A DNA stretch of 64,000 bases from Candidatus Aminicenantes bacterium UBA2199 (GTDB taxonomy: Bacteria > Acidobacteriota > Aminicenantia > UBA2199): the NCBI GenBank assembly GCA_002327965.1, contig DCVB01000002.1:23772-87771 (forward strand). The letters are read 5' to 3'. Each line of letters starts with the position of its first letter. Positions within the stretch are counted from its first letter, which is position 1. A program made the position numbers and the translations under genes. The notes below the pieces were generated by a model. That model saw only the letters and a list, made by a program, of their open reading frames with translations, was not told the DNA's origin and made no database searches. Of this stretch, positions 1 through 6,800 are shown piece after piece.

Positions 1-130
1 TCCAATTTCCAAAACGAAAGCTCCTAGTGATAGCATTTTCTTCGTTTGGGTCAAAGTCCCCGCAAGGGGATTGGGTTATTGGAATTTGGAATTTGTTTGG
101 AATTTGGTGCTTGGTGCTTGGAATTTAAGT
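1..130. repeat. AT-rich GGAATTT-type intergenic repeat, copy 1 (cut by window edge)
   Basis: This stretch is made of iterated GGAATTTGG-like words, with TCCAATTTCC at the left end and TTGGAATTTGGAATTTG on the right. It encloses a core reading TTCGTTTGGGTCAA, then TCCCCGCAAGGGGA. The same core and arms recur at 3346-3522, so this is a dispersed intergenic repeat. The window begins inside it, so its left arm is incomplete. It lies downstream of the minus-strand PLP-enzyme gene that ends at 181. The composition is very unlike the GC-rich genes around it. Confidence 0.7.
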
Positions 131-180
131 TGTTACGCCAATGCTGCCACTCGTCACGCGTCACGAAGTTCGTGAAGCCC

Positions 181-1644
181 TTACCACGGCCTGAAATCCC
201 GCCTTAGGTCCGGCAGCACCGGCTTCCAGCTCCTGTGGCAGAACTCGGCGGTGCGCGGGTCGAAGATATACTCCTCCTGCCAGCGCTCGTAGTTGTCCAG
301 CACCTCGTGCACGGCGCCGGCGATGGTCAGCACTTCCTCCTCGCTCATGACGGGATGCAGCGAGATGCGCACCCAGCCGGGCTTCTCCGACAGGTCGCCG
401 TGGTCGATCTTCTCGGTGATGTGCTGCGACTGCTCGCGTTTGACGTTGAGCAGGATGTGGCCGTAGGTGCCGGCGCAGGAACAGCCGCCCCGGGTCTGGA
501 TGCCGAAGCGGTCGTTGAGCAGGCGGACGATCAGGTTGTGATGGCGGTGCAGGGAATAAAAGGAGACGATGCCCAGGCGCTTCATCTGCCCAGGCTCGAG
601 GACCTGGATGCCGGGGTGCCCGGTCAGCTTTTTCAGCAGCAACCCCTTGAGCATTTCCTCGCGCTCCAGCATGGACGCCACGCCCATGTCTTCCTTGAGC
701 TGGATGGCCAGGGCGGCGCGGATGGCCTGCAGGAAGCCGGGGGTGCCGCCGTCCTCGCGGATCTCGATGTCGTCGTAATAGCGCTGCTCGCCCCAGGGGT
801 TGGTCCAGAGCACGGTGCCGCCGCCGGGATGGTCGGGGACGCGGTTGCGGTACAGTTCCTTGCTCAGCAGCATGACCCCCGACGCCCCGGGGCCGCCCAG
901 GAACTTGTGGGGCGAGAAGAATATGGCATCGAGGCGCTGGGCGGGATCGGCCGGGTGCATGTCGATGGCCACGTAGGGGGCGGAGGCGGCGAAATCAACG
1001 AAGCAGTAGCCGCCATGGCGGTGCATGATCGCGGCCATCTCGCGGTAGGGGGTGAGGATGCCGGTGACGTTGGAGCAGGCCGAGAATGAGCCGATCTTGA
1101 GATCGCGGCCGGCGTGCTTCTTCAGGATCTCCTCCAGGTGGCCCAGGTCGGGGAGGCCGTCGCGGTCGCGGCGGATGATCTCCACGTGGCAGTAGCATTC
1201 GTTCCAGGTCGTGTGGTTGGAATGGTGTTCCATGTGGGTGAGGACCACCAGCGGCTTTTTGCGGCTGCGGCCGGGCAGCTTGCCGCAGTACTGCTCCGGG
1301 ATTCTCAGCCCGAGCAGGCGCTGCAGCTTGTTGATCACCGCGGTCATGCCGAAGCCCGAGAAGAAGATGGCGTCGCCGTCGTTGGCGTGCACGTGGCGCT
1401 TGATGACCTGCTGCGCCTGGTGGTAGGCCGAGGTCGTGCAGGTGCCGGTCACGGTGGTCTCGGTGTGGGTGTTGCCGACGAAGGGGCCCACGCGCTCGGC
1501 CATGAATTCCTCGATCGGCCTGTACAGGCGGCCGCTGGCCGTCCAGTCGGCGTAGATGATGCGCTTCTCGCCGCAGGGAGTGGCGAACGCCTGATCGATG
1601 CCGATCACCTGGCTGCGGTAGGGGGCAAAATCTTTCACGGGCAC
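181..1644 (-). CDS. Class V aminotransferase / cysteine desulfurase-like PLP enzyme
   Basis: This 487-residue protein belongs to the class V aminotransferase fold shared with SufS/NifS cysteine desulfurases. The PLP-binding lysine is K247 in SPHKFLGG. The cofactor-contacting stretch THMEHHSN is at 136-143, D217 lies in VDFAAS, and a cysteine-bearing loop RGGCSCAG is at about 385-392, where desulfurases carry their catalytic cysteine. Removal of sulfur from cysteine is therefore plausible, but the protein is longer than SufS (about 410 residues) and no Suf/Isc partners lie nearby, so the substrate is open. The start is GTG at 1644; a second in-frame GTG two codons on sits better behind GAGAGG and may be the real start. 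A TTGACC-17-TAAAAT promoter lies just upstream. Confidence 0.8.
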   Translation of the reverse strand: MPVKDFAPYRSQVIGIDQAFATPCGEKRIIYADWTASGRLYRPIEEFMAERVGPFVGNTHTETTVTGTCTTSAYHQAQQVIKRHVHANDGDAIFFSGFGMTAVINKLQRLLGLRIPEQYCGKLPGRSRKKPLVVLTHMEHHSNHTTWNECYCHVEIIRRDRDGLPDLGHLEEILKKHAGRDLKIGSFSACSNVTGILTPYREMAAIMHRHGGYCFVDFAASAPYVAIDMHPADPAQRLDAIFFSPHKFLGGPGASGVMLLSKELYRNRVPDHPGGGTVLWTNPWGEQRYYDDIEIREDGGTPGFLQAIRAALAIQLKEDMGVASMLEREEMLKGLLLKKLTGHPGIQVLEPGQMKRLGIVSFYSLHRHHNLIVRLLNDRFGIQTRGGCSCAGTYGHILLNVKREQSQHITEKIDHGDLSEKPGWVRISLHPVMSEEEVLTIAGAVHEVLDNYERWQEEYIFDPRTAEFCHRSWKPVLPDLRRDFRPW

Positions 1645-1665
1645 CTCTCTTTCCGATATGACCGT

Positions 1666-1694
1666 ATTTTACGGCAATATCCGCCGCGGGTCAA
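1666..1694 (-). promoter_or_regulatory. Promoter of the class V aminotransferase gene
   Basis: Read on the minus strand this is TTGACC, a 17-base spacer, then TAAAAT. It lies about 21 bases upstream of the GTG start, giving a short leader with a GAGAGG-type ribosome site. Confidence 0.55.
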
Positions 1695-1757
1695 GACGCA
1701 CGGGTTGCCTGCATTCGCGGCCCGGGGCTATAATGGCTCCTGGAGGATAGGAGGTAG

Positions 1758-3275
1758 ATGGCGCTGCATGCGGCCGTAATCGTGGCGGCGATCGCCGCCG
1801 TCCTGTTGGCCTGGATGATGCGGCTGGCCCGCTGGCTGGACCGCCGCGAGGACAGGCGGCGGCGCGAGCAAATGGCCGTGGCCCGGGCGTCGATCCGCGC
1901 CTCTGCGGAGGAGGACCGCAATCCGGGAGGGCCGCTCACGGAGAGACAGGCGCGCCGGCTGCTCGAGGACATCCTGCAGGCAGCGATCCGTCAGCGGGCC
2001 GAAGAGATGCTGATCGACCGCCTTTCCGGCCGGCCCCAGGTGCGGCTGCGCATGGACGGCCGCTACCATGAGCTGACCGGGATCGGCGCCGGGGAATCGT
2101 TCCACAGGCTCGCCGCCGCCGCCCGCTCATGCGCCGGCCTGCCCGGCGCCGAAGTCTCCCTGCGCGCTGGCGGTTCCTTCCTGCGGCTTTACCGCAAACC
2201 CCATCTCGAGACCGAGAAGTGGCGGCGGGATGAGGAGGGCGAGAGCTCGTTCTCCTACTATGAGCGCACGAGAAGGAACCGCGCCATTCGCTTCGACCTT
2301 GAAGCTTATCCGGCGCCCGGCGGCGAGGCGCTGAAAATCTCGCTGCACCCCGCGACAACGGCGGAGGAGACCCGTTTCAACCTGGGCTTCGCCAGCGAGG
2401 CCGAGGACAGGTTCGTCCGCGCCGCGCGCTCGCGCTCGGGGATCGTGCTGCTGACCGGCCCCTGCAACTCGGGCAAGTCGACGGCCACGCACCATGTCCT
2501 GTCCATGTTGCGCGATGAGGGCAGAAGCATCGTCACCGTGGAATGGCCCGTGGAGCGAAAGCTCAAGGGCGCCCTGCAGTACGACCTCGGCGAGAGTCTC
2601 AAGGCGTACGATTGGGTCGCTTTCTGCCTGCGGCGCGCGATCGCCCGGAAACCCGACGTGCTGCTGCTGCAGAACATCGACTGGGTCAACAACGAAGACG
2701 CCCATGCCGCAATCGACTTCGCCGCCGCCGGCGGCCTGCTGGTCACCGCCGTCCACATCCGCGATTGCGCTTTCGGCGCGGCCACCCTCCTGGCGCGCCA
2801 TTTCTACCCGCGGCGGCGGCAGATCGCCGACCTGCTGCGGATCATCGTGGCTCCGCGGCGGCTGTTCATGGCCTGCACGCACTGCGCCGAGGAATACCGT
2901 GTGCCGGCCAACGTCCTGGTCGATTCCGGCCTGCCGGATCCGCCCCTGGGAGCCGACGGCCGCGTCAGCACCTGGCGCGGCCGCGGCTGCCCCATGTGCG
3001 AGGACAGCGGAGAGCTGGGCGCCATCGTTGTCTATGAGGTCCTGGACCTGATGGGTGAGATGAAGCGCTTCATCGAGAACGACAATTACTGGGACTGGAG
3101 CCAGATCGATTACCTGCGGCGCCAGGCCTGGCAGCACGGCATGCGCACCCAGCGCGAGCTGGCGCTGGAGCGCGTCGTGGCCGGGGACATCAGCCTGCGG
3201 CAGGCGCTGCTGAACACCGACAAGCCCGGCTGGCTGGTCAAGGCACAGGCGGCCAGGAAGAAGGTAGATGGGTAG
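1758..3275 (+). CDS. Membrane-anchored GspE/PilB-like secretion ATPase, divergent
   Basis: This 505-residue protein has a C-terminal GspE/PilB (T2SSE) ATPase domain. It shows a Walker A motif GPCNSGKST at 234-242, an Asp-box-like VEWPVE at 261-266, a degenerate Walker B PDVLLLQNID at 299-308, a His box with H333, and a zinc site with cysteines 373, 376, 411 and 414. Two features are odd. The Walker B glutamate of the usual GEIRD motif is replaced (QNID). The protein also opens with a hydrophobic helix (residues 5-24) followed by an Arg-rich stretch, whereas GspE/PilB are normally soluble. No other type II secretion or type IV pilus gene is nearby. ATG 1758 follows AGGAGG at 1749-1754. It may be a diverged assembly ATPase or a regulatory paralogue. 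Confidence 0.75.
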   Translation: MALHAAVIVAAIAAVLLAWMMRLARWLDRREDRRRREQMAVARASIRASAEEDRNPGGPLTERQARRLLEDILQAAIRQRAEEMLIDRLSGRPQVRLRMDGRYHELTGIGAGESFHRLAAAARSCAGLPGAEVSLRAGGSFLRLYRKPHLETEKWRRDEEGESSFSYYERTRRNRAIRFDLEAYPAPGGEALKISLHPATTAEETRFNLGFASEAEDRFVRAARSRSGIVLLTGPCNSGKSTATHHVLSMLRDEGRSIVTVEWPVERKLKGALQYDLGESLKAYDWVAFCLRRAIARKPDVLLLQNIDWVNNEDAHAAIDFAAAGGLLVTAVHIRDCAFGAATLLARHFYPRRRQIADLLRIIVAPRRLFMACTHCAEEYRVPANVLVDSGLPDPPLGADGRVSTWRGRGCPMCEDSGELGAIVVYEVLDLMGEMKRFIENDNYWDWSQIDYLRRQAWQHGMRTQRELALERVVAGDISLRQALLNTDKPGWLVKAQAARKKVDG

Positions 3276-3345
3276 AAGGGTAGATGGGGAAAGAATCGGT
3301 TGTCGGCATACAGTGGATGGTAGACGGTAAAGGGCTTGGAAAACT

Positions 3346-3522
3346 AAAGCACCAAATCCCAAGCACCAAATTCCAAATAAATCCCAAATTCCAAATTCCA
3401 ATTACCCAAACGAAATCCGCTTTCGGTTTCTCCTCCGCGTTTGGGTCAAGTCCCCGCAAGGGGATTTGGTAATTGGAATTTGGAGCTTATATGGGATTTG
3501 GAATTTGGGATTTGGAATTTAA
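3346..3522. repeat. AT-rich GGAATTT-type palindromic intergenic repeat, copy 2
   Basis: The left arm consists of CCAAATTCCAAATTCCAATT-type words and the right arm of their reverse complement (AATTGGAATTTGG and following), so the whole is a long imperfect palindrome. The centre contains TTTGGGTCAAGTCCCCGCAAGGGGA, almost identical to copy 1 at about 45-70. Outside the arms there are further partly complementary words: GTAGACGGTAAA at about 3321-3332 and TAAACCGTCTAC at about 3570-3581. The element fills most of the 300-base gap between the converging genes ending at 3275 and 3578. No gene or tRNA is seen in it. Confidence 0.75.
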
Positions 3523-3577
3523 GTCTTCGTATTGCAGTTTTCTGACCGTCCGCCGTTAACCGTCAACCGTAAACCGT

Positions 3578-4903
3578 CTACCGTCCGCCGAGCCCTGCAA
3601 GCCCGGATGGCGTCCTCGGCGTGGTCAGCAGCTCGAAAAACACCTGCCACTTGCGTTCCGGGGAGGCCCCGGGTCCGGCGGTCTTTTCGACGTAGGCGCG
3701 CACGATGTCCTCTCCCAGGGTGTAGTTGATGACGTAGCTCCGGTATGCGTTCCAGAAGGCGAGCGACTTGGCGGCCCGCTCCGGGCTTTCCAGGGCATAT
3801 TGCTCCAGCCAGCGCAGCGCCTCGTCGCGCGTCATTTTTTTGTCCAGAAAGCCGCGGGCGGCCTCGGTCTCCGCATGGCGCAGCTGGCTCAGCAGCCTGC
3901 GCACCCGGTCGTATTTTTCAGCCGTCGCCGGGGCCAGACCGGCCAGGGGATACAGAACTTTCCTTTCGAATTCCAGGCGTTCATCATCCGGGAAGAGCAG
4001 GTCAATGCCATAATTGGCCGTCCCCTCGGCGATGAGCGACTGCGGGCTGAACAGGGGATAGACCGTGAATTCCACCCAGCCCCGCCCCCTGGACAGCTTC
4101 TCCTCCAGCAGGGCATTGTAGACATGGTGGCCGGGATAACCCTCGTGGGCCGCCAGGCGCACGGCTGAGTCGATCTGCATGGGCAGGTCGGTGTTGACCT
4201 CGATCAGGCTGAAGGCGTTGCCCTTGTACCAGTTGTAGGCCCCCCAGGGCTTGTCCTTGACGTATGCCGCTTTGAAGCTCTCCCCTTCGGGCAGGGCGAT
4301 ACGGACCAGGGTGCGGCGCCGGCACTCGGCGATGGCGGCGTCAAAGACGGCCGGCAGCCTGTCGGCGGGGATGACGAATTTTTTCCTGAATGCGGACAGC
4401 CTCTCTTGCAGGCTGCCTGGCCCGGGCAGCACTTCCTCCAGCGCCGTGATCGTTTTCGCGAACTCCTCCTTGGGATAGACCGGGGCGATGATGTCGTAGA
4501 AGAGCTTGGTCTCCTGGTCGAAGGTGAATTTCCGGCCCGAGATGAGGTCGATCTGCGCTTTCACGGAGAGCAATTGCTTGCGCAGGAATTCGGCCCGCAG
4601 CCTTTCCATGTCCGACAGGCTTTGGCGCGCGGCCGCATCAAGGCTGCGAACGATTGCGTCCGCTTTCTTCCTGAGCTCGGTTGCCGGGAATCCGCGGCGC
4701 AGGACGCTGTCGTCGTGGGTGACGATCCACTCCTTCGGCCCGTAGTAGGCGTCGATGTAGCCGGGGGAGTAGGCACCCACCTCCAGCGCCAGCCTGACGT
4801 AGCCCTCGCCGGCCTGATCGAGCGCCCGCTCCGGGGCGTCAGTCGAGAGCGACAAAACGGCGAACGCGGCGAGAACCGCCAGCAGAAGAAAGGCTCGTTT
4901 CAT
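3578..4903 (-). CDS. DUF885 family secreted metalloprotein
   Basis: This 441-residue protein belongs to the DUF885 family of zinc-peptidase-like proteins. The diagnostic HEGYPGHH motif is at 253-260 and a downstream glutamate lies in IAEGTANYG (E293), together a likely metal site. Residues 1-19 form a signal peptide, so the protein is exported. It is shorter than many DUF885 proteins (about 550-600 residues) but both motif blocks and the C-terminal helices are present. Its substrate is unknown; relatives are annotated as putative carboxypeptidase-like enzymes. It is monocistronic, with a TTGCCC-17-TAGAAT promoter upstream. The ATG follows CAGGTGA, a modest ribosome-binding site. Confidence 0.85.
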   Translation of the reverse strand: MKRAFLLLAVLAAFAVLSLSTDAPERALDQAGEGYVRLALEVGAYSPGYIDAYYGPKEWIVTHDDSVLRRGFPATELRKKADAIVRSLDAAARQSLSDMERLRAEFLRKQLLSVKAQIDLISGRKFTFDQETKLFYDIIAPVYPKEEFAKTITALEEVLPGPGSLQERLSAFRKKFVIPADRLPAVFDAAIAECRRRTLVRIALPEGESFKAAYVKDKPWGAYNWYKGNAFSLIEVNTDLPMQIDSAVRLAAHEGYPGHHVYNALLEEKLSRGRGWVEFTVYPLFSPQSLIAEGTANYGIDLLFPDDERLEFERKVLYPLAGLAPATAEKYDRVRRLLSQLRHAETEAARGFLDKKMTRDEALRWLEQYALESPERAAKSLAFWNAYRSYVINYTLGEDIVRAYVEKTAGPGASPERKWQVFFELLTTPRTPSGLAGLGGR

Positions 4904-5114
4904 GATTCACCTGCAGCATGTTGCGTTGCCCTCATTCTAGTTCATCCCGGCAAAATGGGCAACAACGATCCGATCCGACTAAAAATTCGTGAGATATTTC
5001 CACCCCAAGGCCTATCTAAGAACCTAAACAGGTGAAAGCCTCGAGGCCACCCTATCCGCCAACTCCCATCAACCAGGCTTGCTCAAGGAGCGGTTTTTTG
5101 CTATTTTATGCCTG

Positions 5115-5618
5115 ATGGAAAAAACGCTGGCTGTCCTGAATGACCTGAAAAAAAGGGGGATGATTGCGGAGTATGCCATCGGCGGAGGCATGGGCGCCGT
5201 TTTTTATATCGAACCTTTCCTGACGTATGACCTGGACATATTTGTCATCATCAAGGATGAGGCTGCCCTGGATCCGCTGTCCAGGATATATGAGAATTTA
5301 AAGAAAAGCGGGTACAAGCCGAAAGACGAGCAGGTGATCATCGAGGGCGTCCCGGTGCAGTTCCTGCCAGCCTGGAACGATCTCCTCAAGGAAGCCGTTC
5401 AGGAGGCCAGGGCGATTACGTATCAAGGAGTTGCCACCCGGGTCATGACCGTAGAGCATCTCCTGGCCATCATGCTGGACTGCGGCCGGGACAAGGACCG
5501 CCAGCGGTTCTTGAAGGTTCTCGCCGAGGCTGAGCTGGATCGCAAAAAACTGGAACGGATCGCGGATCGCCACGGCCTGCAGGGAAAATACGCTTCATGG
5601 ATAAGAAGCAGGCGCTGA
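5115..5618 (+). CDS. AbiEii/AbiGii-like nucleotidyltransferase
   Basis: This 167-residue protein resembles the minimal nucleotidyltransferase-fold proteins related to AbiEii toxins. The key block is IGGGMGAVFYIEPFLTYDLD at 20-39, where a glycine-rich turn precedes an acidic D-x-D-like pair (DLDIFV). A later block RVMTVEHLLAIMLDCGRDKD resembles the conserved lysine/aspartate region of this superfamily. A TTG-started extension to 5079 exists, but the ATG at 5115 begins the conserved protein. AAGGAG at 5085-5090 is too far upstream to be an ideal ribosome site. Its 3' end overlaps a small gene by 22 bases. That small-partner arrangement suggests a type IV toxin-antitoxin-like or related nucleotidyl-transfer module, but this is inference. 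Confidence 0.7.
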   Translation: MEKTLAVLNDLKKRGMIAEYAIGGGMGAVFYIEPFLTYDLDIFVIIKDEAALDPLSRIYENLKKSGYKPKDEQVIIEGVPVQFLPAWNDLLKEAVQEARAITYQGVATRVMTVEHLLAIMLDCGRDKDRQRFLKVLAEAELDRKKLERIADRHGLQGKYASWIRSRR

Positions 5619-5836
5619 AAGAAAAGGAAGCGGGCGCCCGCGAGCTGTTCTCCAGGCTCCTGGCCGGCAAGAACGCATCCCGCCGGCGCAAAGCCCGGAT
5701 GCCCTACGCGCGCAAAGTCGAGACCGTGGTCCGCCTGCAGGAAATAGCGGCTGCAGCGAGGCGAGCGATGGGGCAGCGGCCTGCCCGCCCCGCCTGGCGC
5801 CTGCCGGCGGCATCCAAACCTGCGCCCCGAAACTAG
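5597..5836 (+). CDS. Small partner of the nucleotidyltransferase (possible antitoxin)
   Basis: This 79-residue, highly basic protein begins inside the 3' end of the nucleotidyltransferase gene (22-base overlap), so the two are probably translationally coupled. The stretch MPYARKVETVVRLQEIAAAA (residues 35-54) resembles a short helical motif I associate with small proteins encoded next to AbiEii-like nucleotidyltransferases. The Arg/Lys-rich middle could bind nucleic acid. There is no recognisable enzymatic motif. The last 20 residues are proline-rich and may be disordered. Function as an antitoxin is a guess from gene arrangement. Confidence 0.55.
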   Translation: MDKKQALKEKEAGARELFSRLLAGKNASRRRKARMPYARKVETVVRLQEIAAAARRAMGQRPARPAWRLPAASKPAPRN

Positions 5837-5847
5837 CGGCAACCCAC

Positions 5848-5904
5848 CCCGTTCCCTCTTTATCGACTGAAGCGATCTCGCATCCAGGGAACGGGACATG
5901 TCCC
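5848..5904. repeat. Inverted repeat downstream of the nucleotidyltransferase pair
   Basis: CCCGTTCCCT at 5848-5857 pairs perfectly with AGGGAACGGG at 5886-5895. A perfect 12-base palindrome GGGACATGTCCC (5893-5904) overlaps its right arm. It sits 12 bases after the small gene and before the tRNA-Ser promoter. It could be a terminator without a U-run or a protein-binding site. Confidence 0.5.
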
Positions 5905-5937
5905 ACTCCCTCCCCGTGGGTTTCAAAACAGTTGAAA

Positions 5938-5966
5938 TTGACTCTCCATAATCCCTCTGCTACAAT
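5938..5966 (+). promoter_or_regulatory. Promoter of the disrupted tRNA-Ser copy
   Basis: TTGACT, a 17-base spacer and TACAAT. It matches the promoter of the intact tRNA-Ser at 6279-6307 in boxes and spacing, and the last eight bases of the spacer (CCTCTGC region) are shared. The promoter therefore still looks functional although the gene behind it is broken. Confidence 0.75.
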
Positions 5967-5997
5967 TCCATCCGGCCGGAGGGATGGCAGAGTGTTC

Positions 5998-6109
5998 GTC
6001 ACACTTTTGTTTCTGCTAGTTCCGGCAATCGCAGAAACAATCTAGTGTGACCATGCCAACACTAGATGTTTTTGGCGATATTTCTGGAATTGCCAAAAAC
6101 ATAGTGTTG
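5998..6109. repeat. Double hairpin inserted in the tRNA-Ser D-arm
   Basis: Hairpin 1 spans 5998-6051: GTCACAC and TGTTTCTGC pair with GCAGAAACA and GTGTGAC. Hairpin 2 spans 6057-6109: CAACACTA and GTTTTTGGC pair with GCCAAAAAC and TAGTGTTG. The right arm of hairpin 1, reversed, resembles the left arm of hairpin 2 (ACACTAGATTGTTT versus ACACTAGATGTTTT). The insert is therefore built from four related arms in alternating orientation, like a REP/BIME-type palindromic element. Confidence 0.7.
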
Positions 6110-6163
6110 GGATCTAATGCGGCGGCGAAAACCGTTGTCCCTTTACGGGGACCGTGGGTTCGA

Positions 6164-6241
6164 CCACTCGGCAATATGCCGAGTGGGGACCGCGAGCCTT
6201 GCGAGCGGCCCGAAGGGTGCGCGGCAGCAGCCGCGCATCCC
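6164..6241. repeat. GC-rich hairpin insertion in the tRNA-Ser T-loop
   Basis: It begins with CCACTCGGCA-ATA-TGCCGAGTGG, a perfect 10-base-pair hairpin at 6164-6186. It ends with a second hairpin, GGGTGCGCGGC paired with GCCGCGCATCCC, at about 6215-6241. Between them lies a GC-rich stretch with CGCGAG and GCGAGCG words. It interrupts the T-loop immediately after TTCGA. Confidence 0.7.
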
Positions 6242-6278
6242 ATCCTACTCCCGACGAGTGCCTTAAAATACAGCTAAA

Positions 6279-6307
6279 TTGACACTCCCAAAAGCCTCTG
6301 CTACAAT
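6279..6307 (+). promoter_or_regulatory. Promoter of tRNA-Ser
   Basis: TTGACA, a 17-base spacer and TACAAT: a near-consensus sigma70-type promoter. Its -10 box ends 11 bases before the mature tRNA 5' end. Confidence 0.85.
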
Positions 6308-6318
6308 TCCACTCGGCC

Positions 6319-6405
6319 GGAGGGATGGCAGAGTGGTCTATTGCGGCGGTCTTGAAAACCGTTGTCCCTTTACGGGGACCGTGGGTTCGAATCCTACTCC
6401 CTCCG
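6319..6405 (+). tRNA. tRNA-Ser (anticodon UGA)
   Basis: This is an 87-base class II tRNA. The acceptor stem pairs GGAGGGA with TCCCTCC (6398-6404), with G at the discriminator position. The anticodon arm GCGGT-CTTGAAA-ACCGT presents TGA, so it decodes UCA (and other UCN codons by wobble). A long variable arm, TTGTCCCTTTACGGGGACC, is typical of serine tRNAs. The T-loop is GGTTCGAATCC. CCA is not encoded. A damaged copy lies immediately upstream. Confidence 0.95.
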
Positions 6406-6755
6406 TTCCTCCCATCCTCTAATACTCAGTACTGATAAGGGTTTCCGCAATAAGCCCCATGGTCCCCTCTGCCTCTTCCCATCTTTCCTCCTGAAAAATA
6501 CCGTTGTCCTTGTGCGGGTTTTGTACAGGTAGGCCATATCAGATTATTTGGGGACCCAAGCTGGATCTAGCGTTCCAGCCTAGGTCCTGTGCCGTTTTTT
6601 GTGCGGGTAGAGTCTGGGGTCGACCAAGCCCAAATATGTAAAAAAACTTAAAAAAGCGGAAAAGATCTCCCTTAAAGAAGACCAAATCTAGGAAGAAGCA
6701 AGTAGGAATGGCCATTATTAGCCTGTCACCATTTTACTTCCTGGGGAACTGCTCT
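6406..6755. other. Intergenic region downstream of tRNA-Ser
   Basis: No open reading frame of note is seen. Two stretches deserve mention. At about 6493-6516, CCTGAAAAATACCGTTGTCC followed by GTGCGGG resembles the anticodon/variable-arm part of the tRNA-Ser and may be a third, decayed copy. At 6640-6700 there is a degenerate copy of the leader found before the DUF6429 gene (7864-7930), sharing CTTAAAGAAGACCAAATCTA-like words. No terminator is evident. Confidence 0.45.
6640..6700 (+). repeat. Imperfect direct repeat, copy A (decayed leader)
   Basis: Shares a purine-rich run, then CCTTAAAGAAGACCAAATC and TAGGAAGAA, with 7864-7930 (CCCTAAAGACGACCAAATCC, then TAGGAGGAA). In the second copy the repeat is the ribosome-binding leader of a gene; here no gene follows. 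This suggests a duplicated and decayed gene start. Confidence 0.55.
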
Positions 6756-6784
6756 TTGACTTTGGGTTTCCTTTTTGCTAATTT
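6756..6784 (+). promoter_or_regulatory. Promoter of the 6801 lipoprotein gene
   Basis: TTGACT, a 17-base spacer and TAATTT. A short leader follows, with AGGAGG close to the ATG at 6801. Confidence 0.65.
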
Positions 6785-6800
6785 ATTCTAGGAGGCGGTC

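Larger units (their letters stand above)
5978..6252 (+). pseudogene. tRNA-Ser pseudogene interrupted by two palindromic insertions
   Basis: The first 17 bases (5978-5994) equal the 5' end of the intact tRNA-Ser at 6319. Homology stops in the D-arm and resumes at about 6111 (ATCTAATGCGGCGG) after about 115 bases of hairpin-forming DNA. The anticodon loop has lost bases: CTTGAAA has become CGAAA, so no TGA anticodon is readable in place. The variable arm and half the T-arm are intact to 6163 (GGGTTCGA). About 78 more bases of hairpins follow before ATCCTACTCCC resumes at 6242-6252. The 3' acceptor strand is also altered. It cannot make a normal tRNA, but its promoter is preserved. It is a tandem duplicate of the neighbouring gene, offset by 341 bases. 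Confidence 0.85.

Noticed and set aside
5079..5114. TTG start of the nucleotidyltransferase at 5079
   Set aside because: The added residues (LKERFFAILCL) are not part of the conserved fold and would use a rare start without a spaced ribosome site; the ATG at 5115 is preferred, though not certain.
5978..6252. Self-splicing intron in the tRNA-Ser
   Set aside because: The inserts are short simple hairpins without the P3-P8 core of group I or domain V of group II introns, and the anticodon loop is itself damaged.
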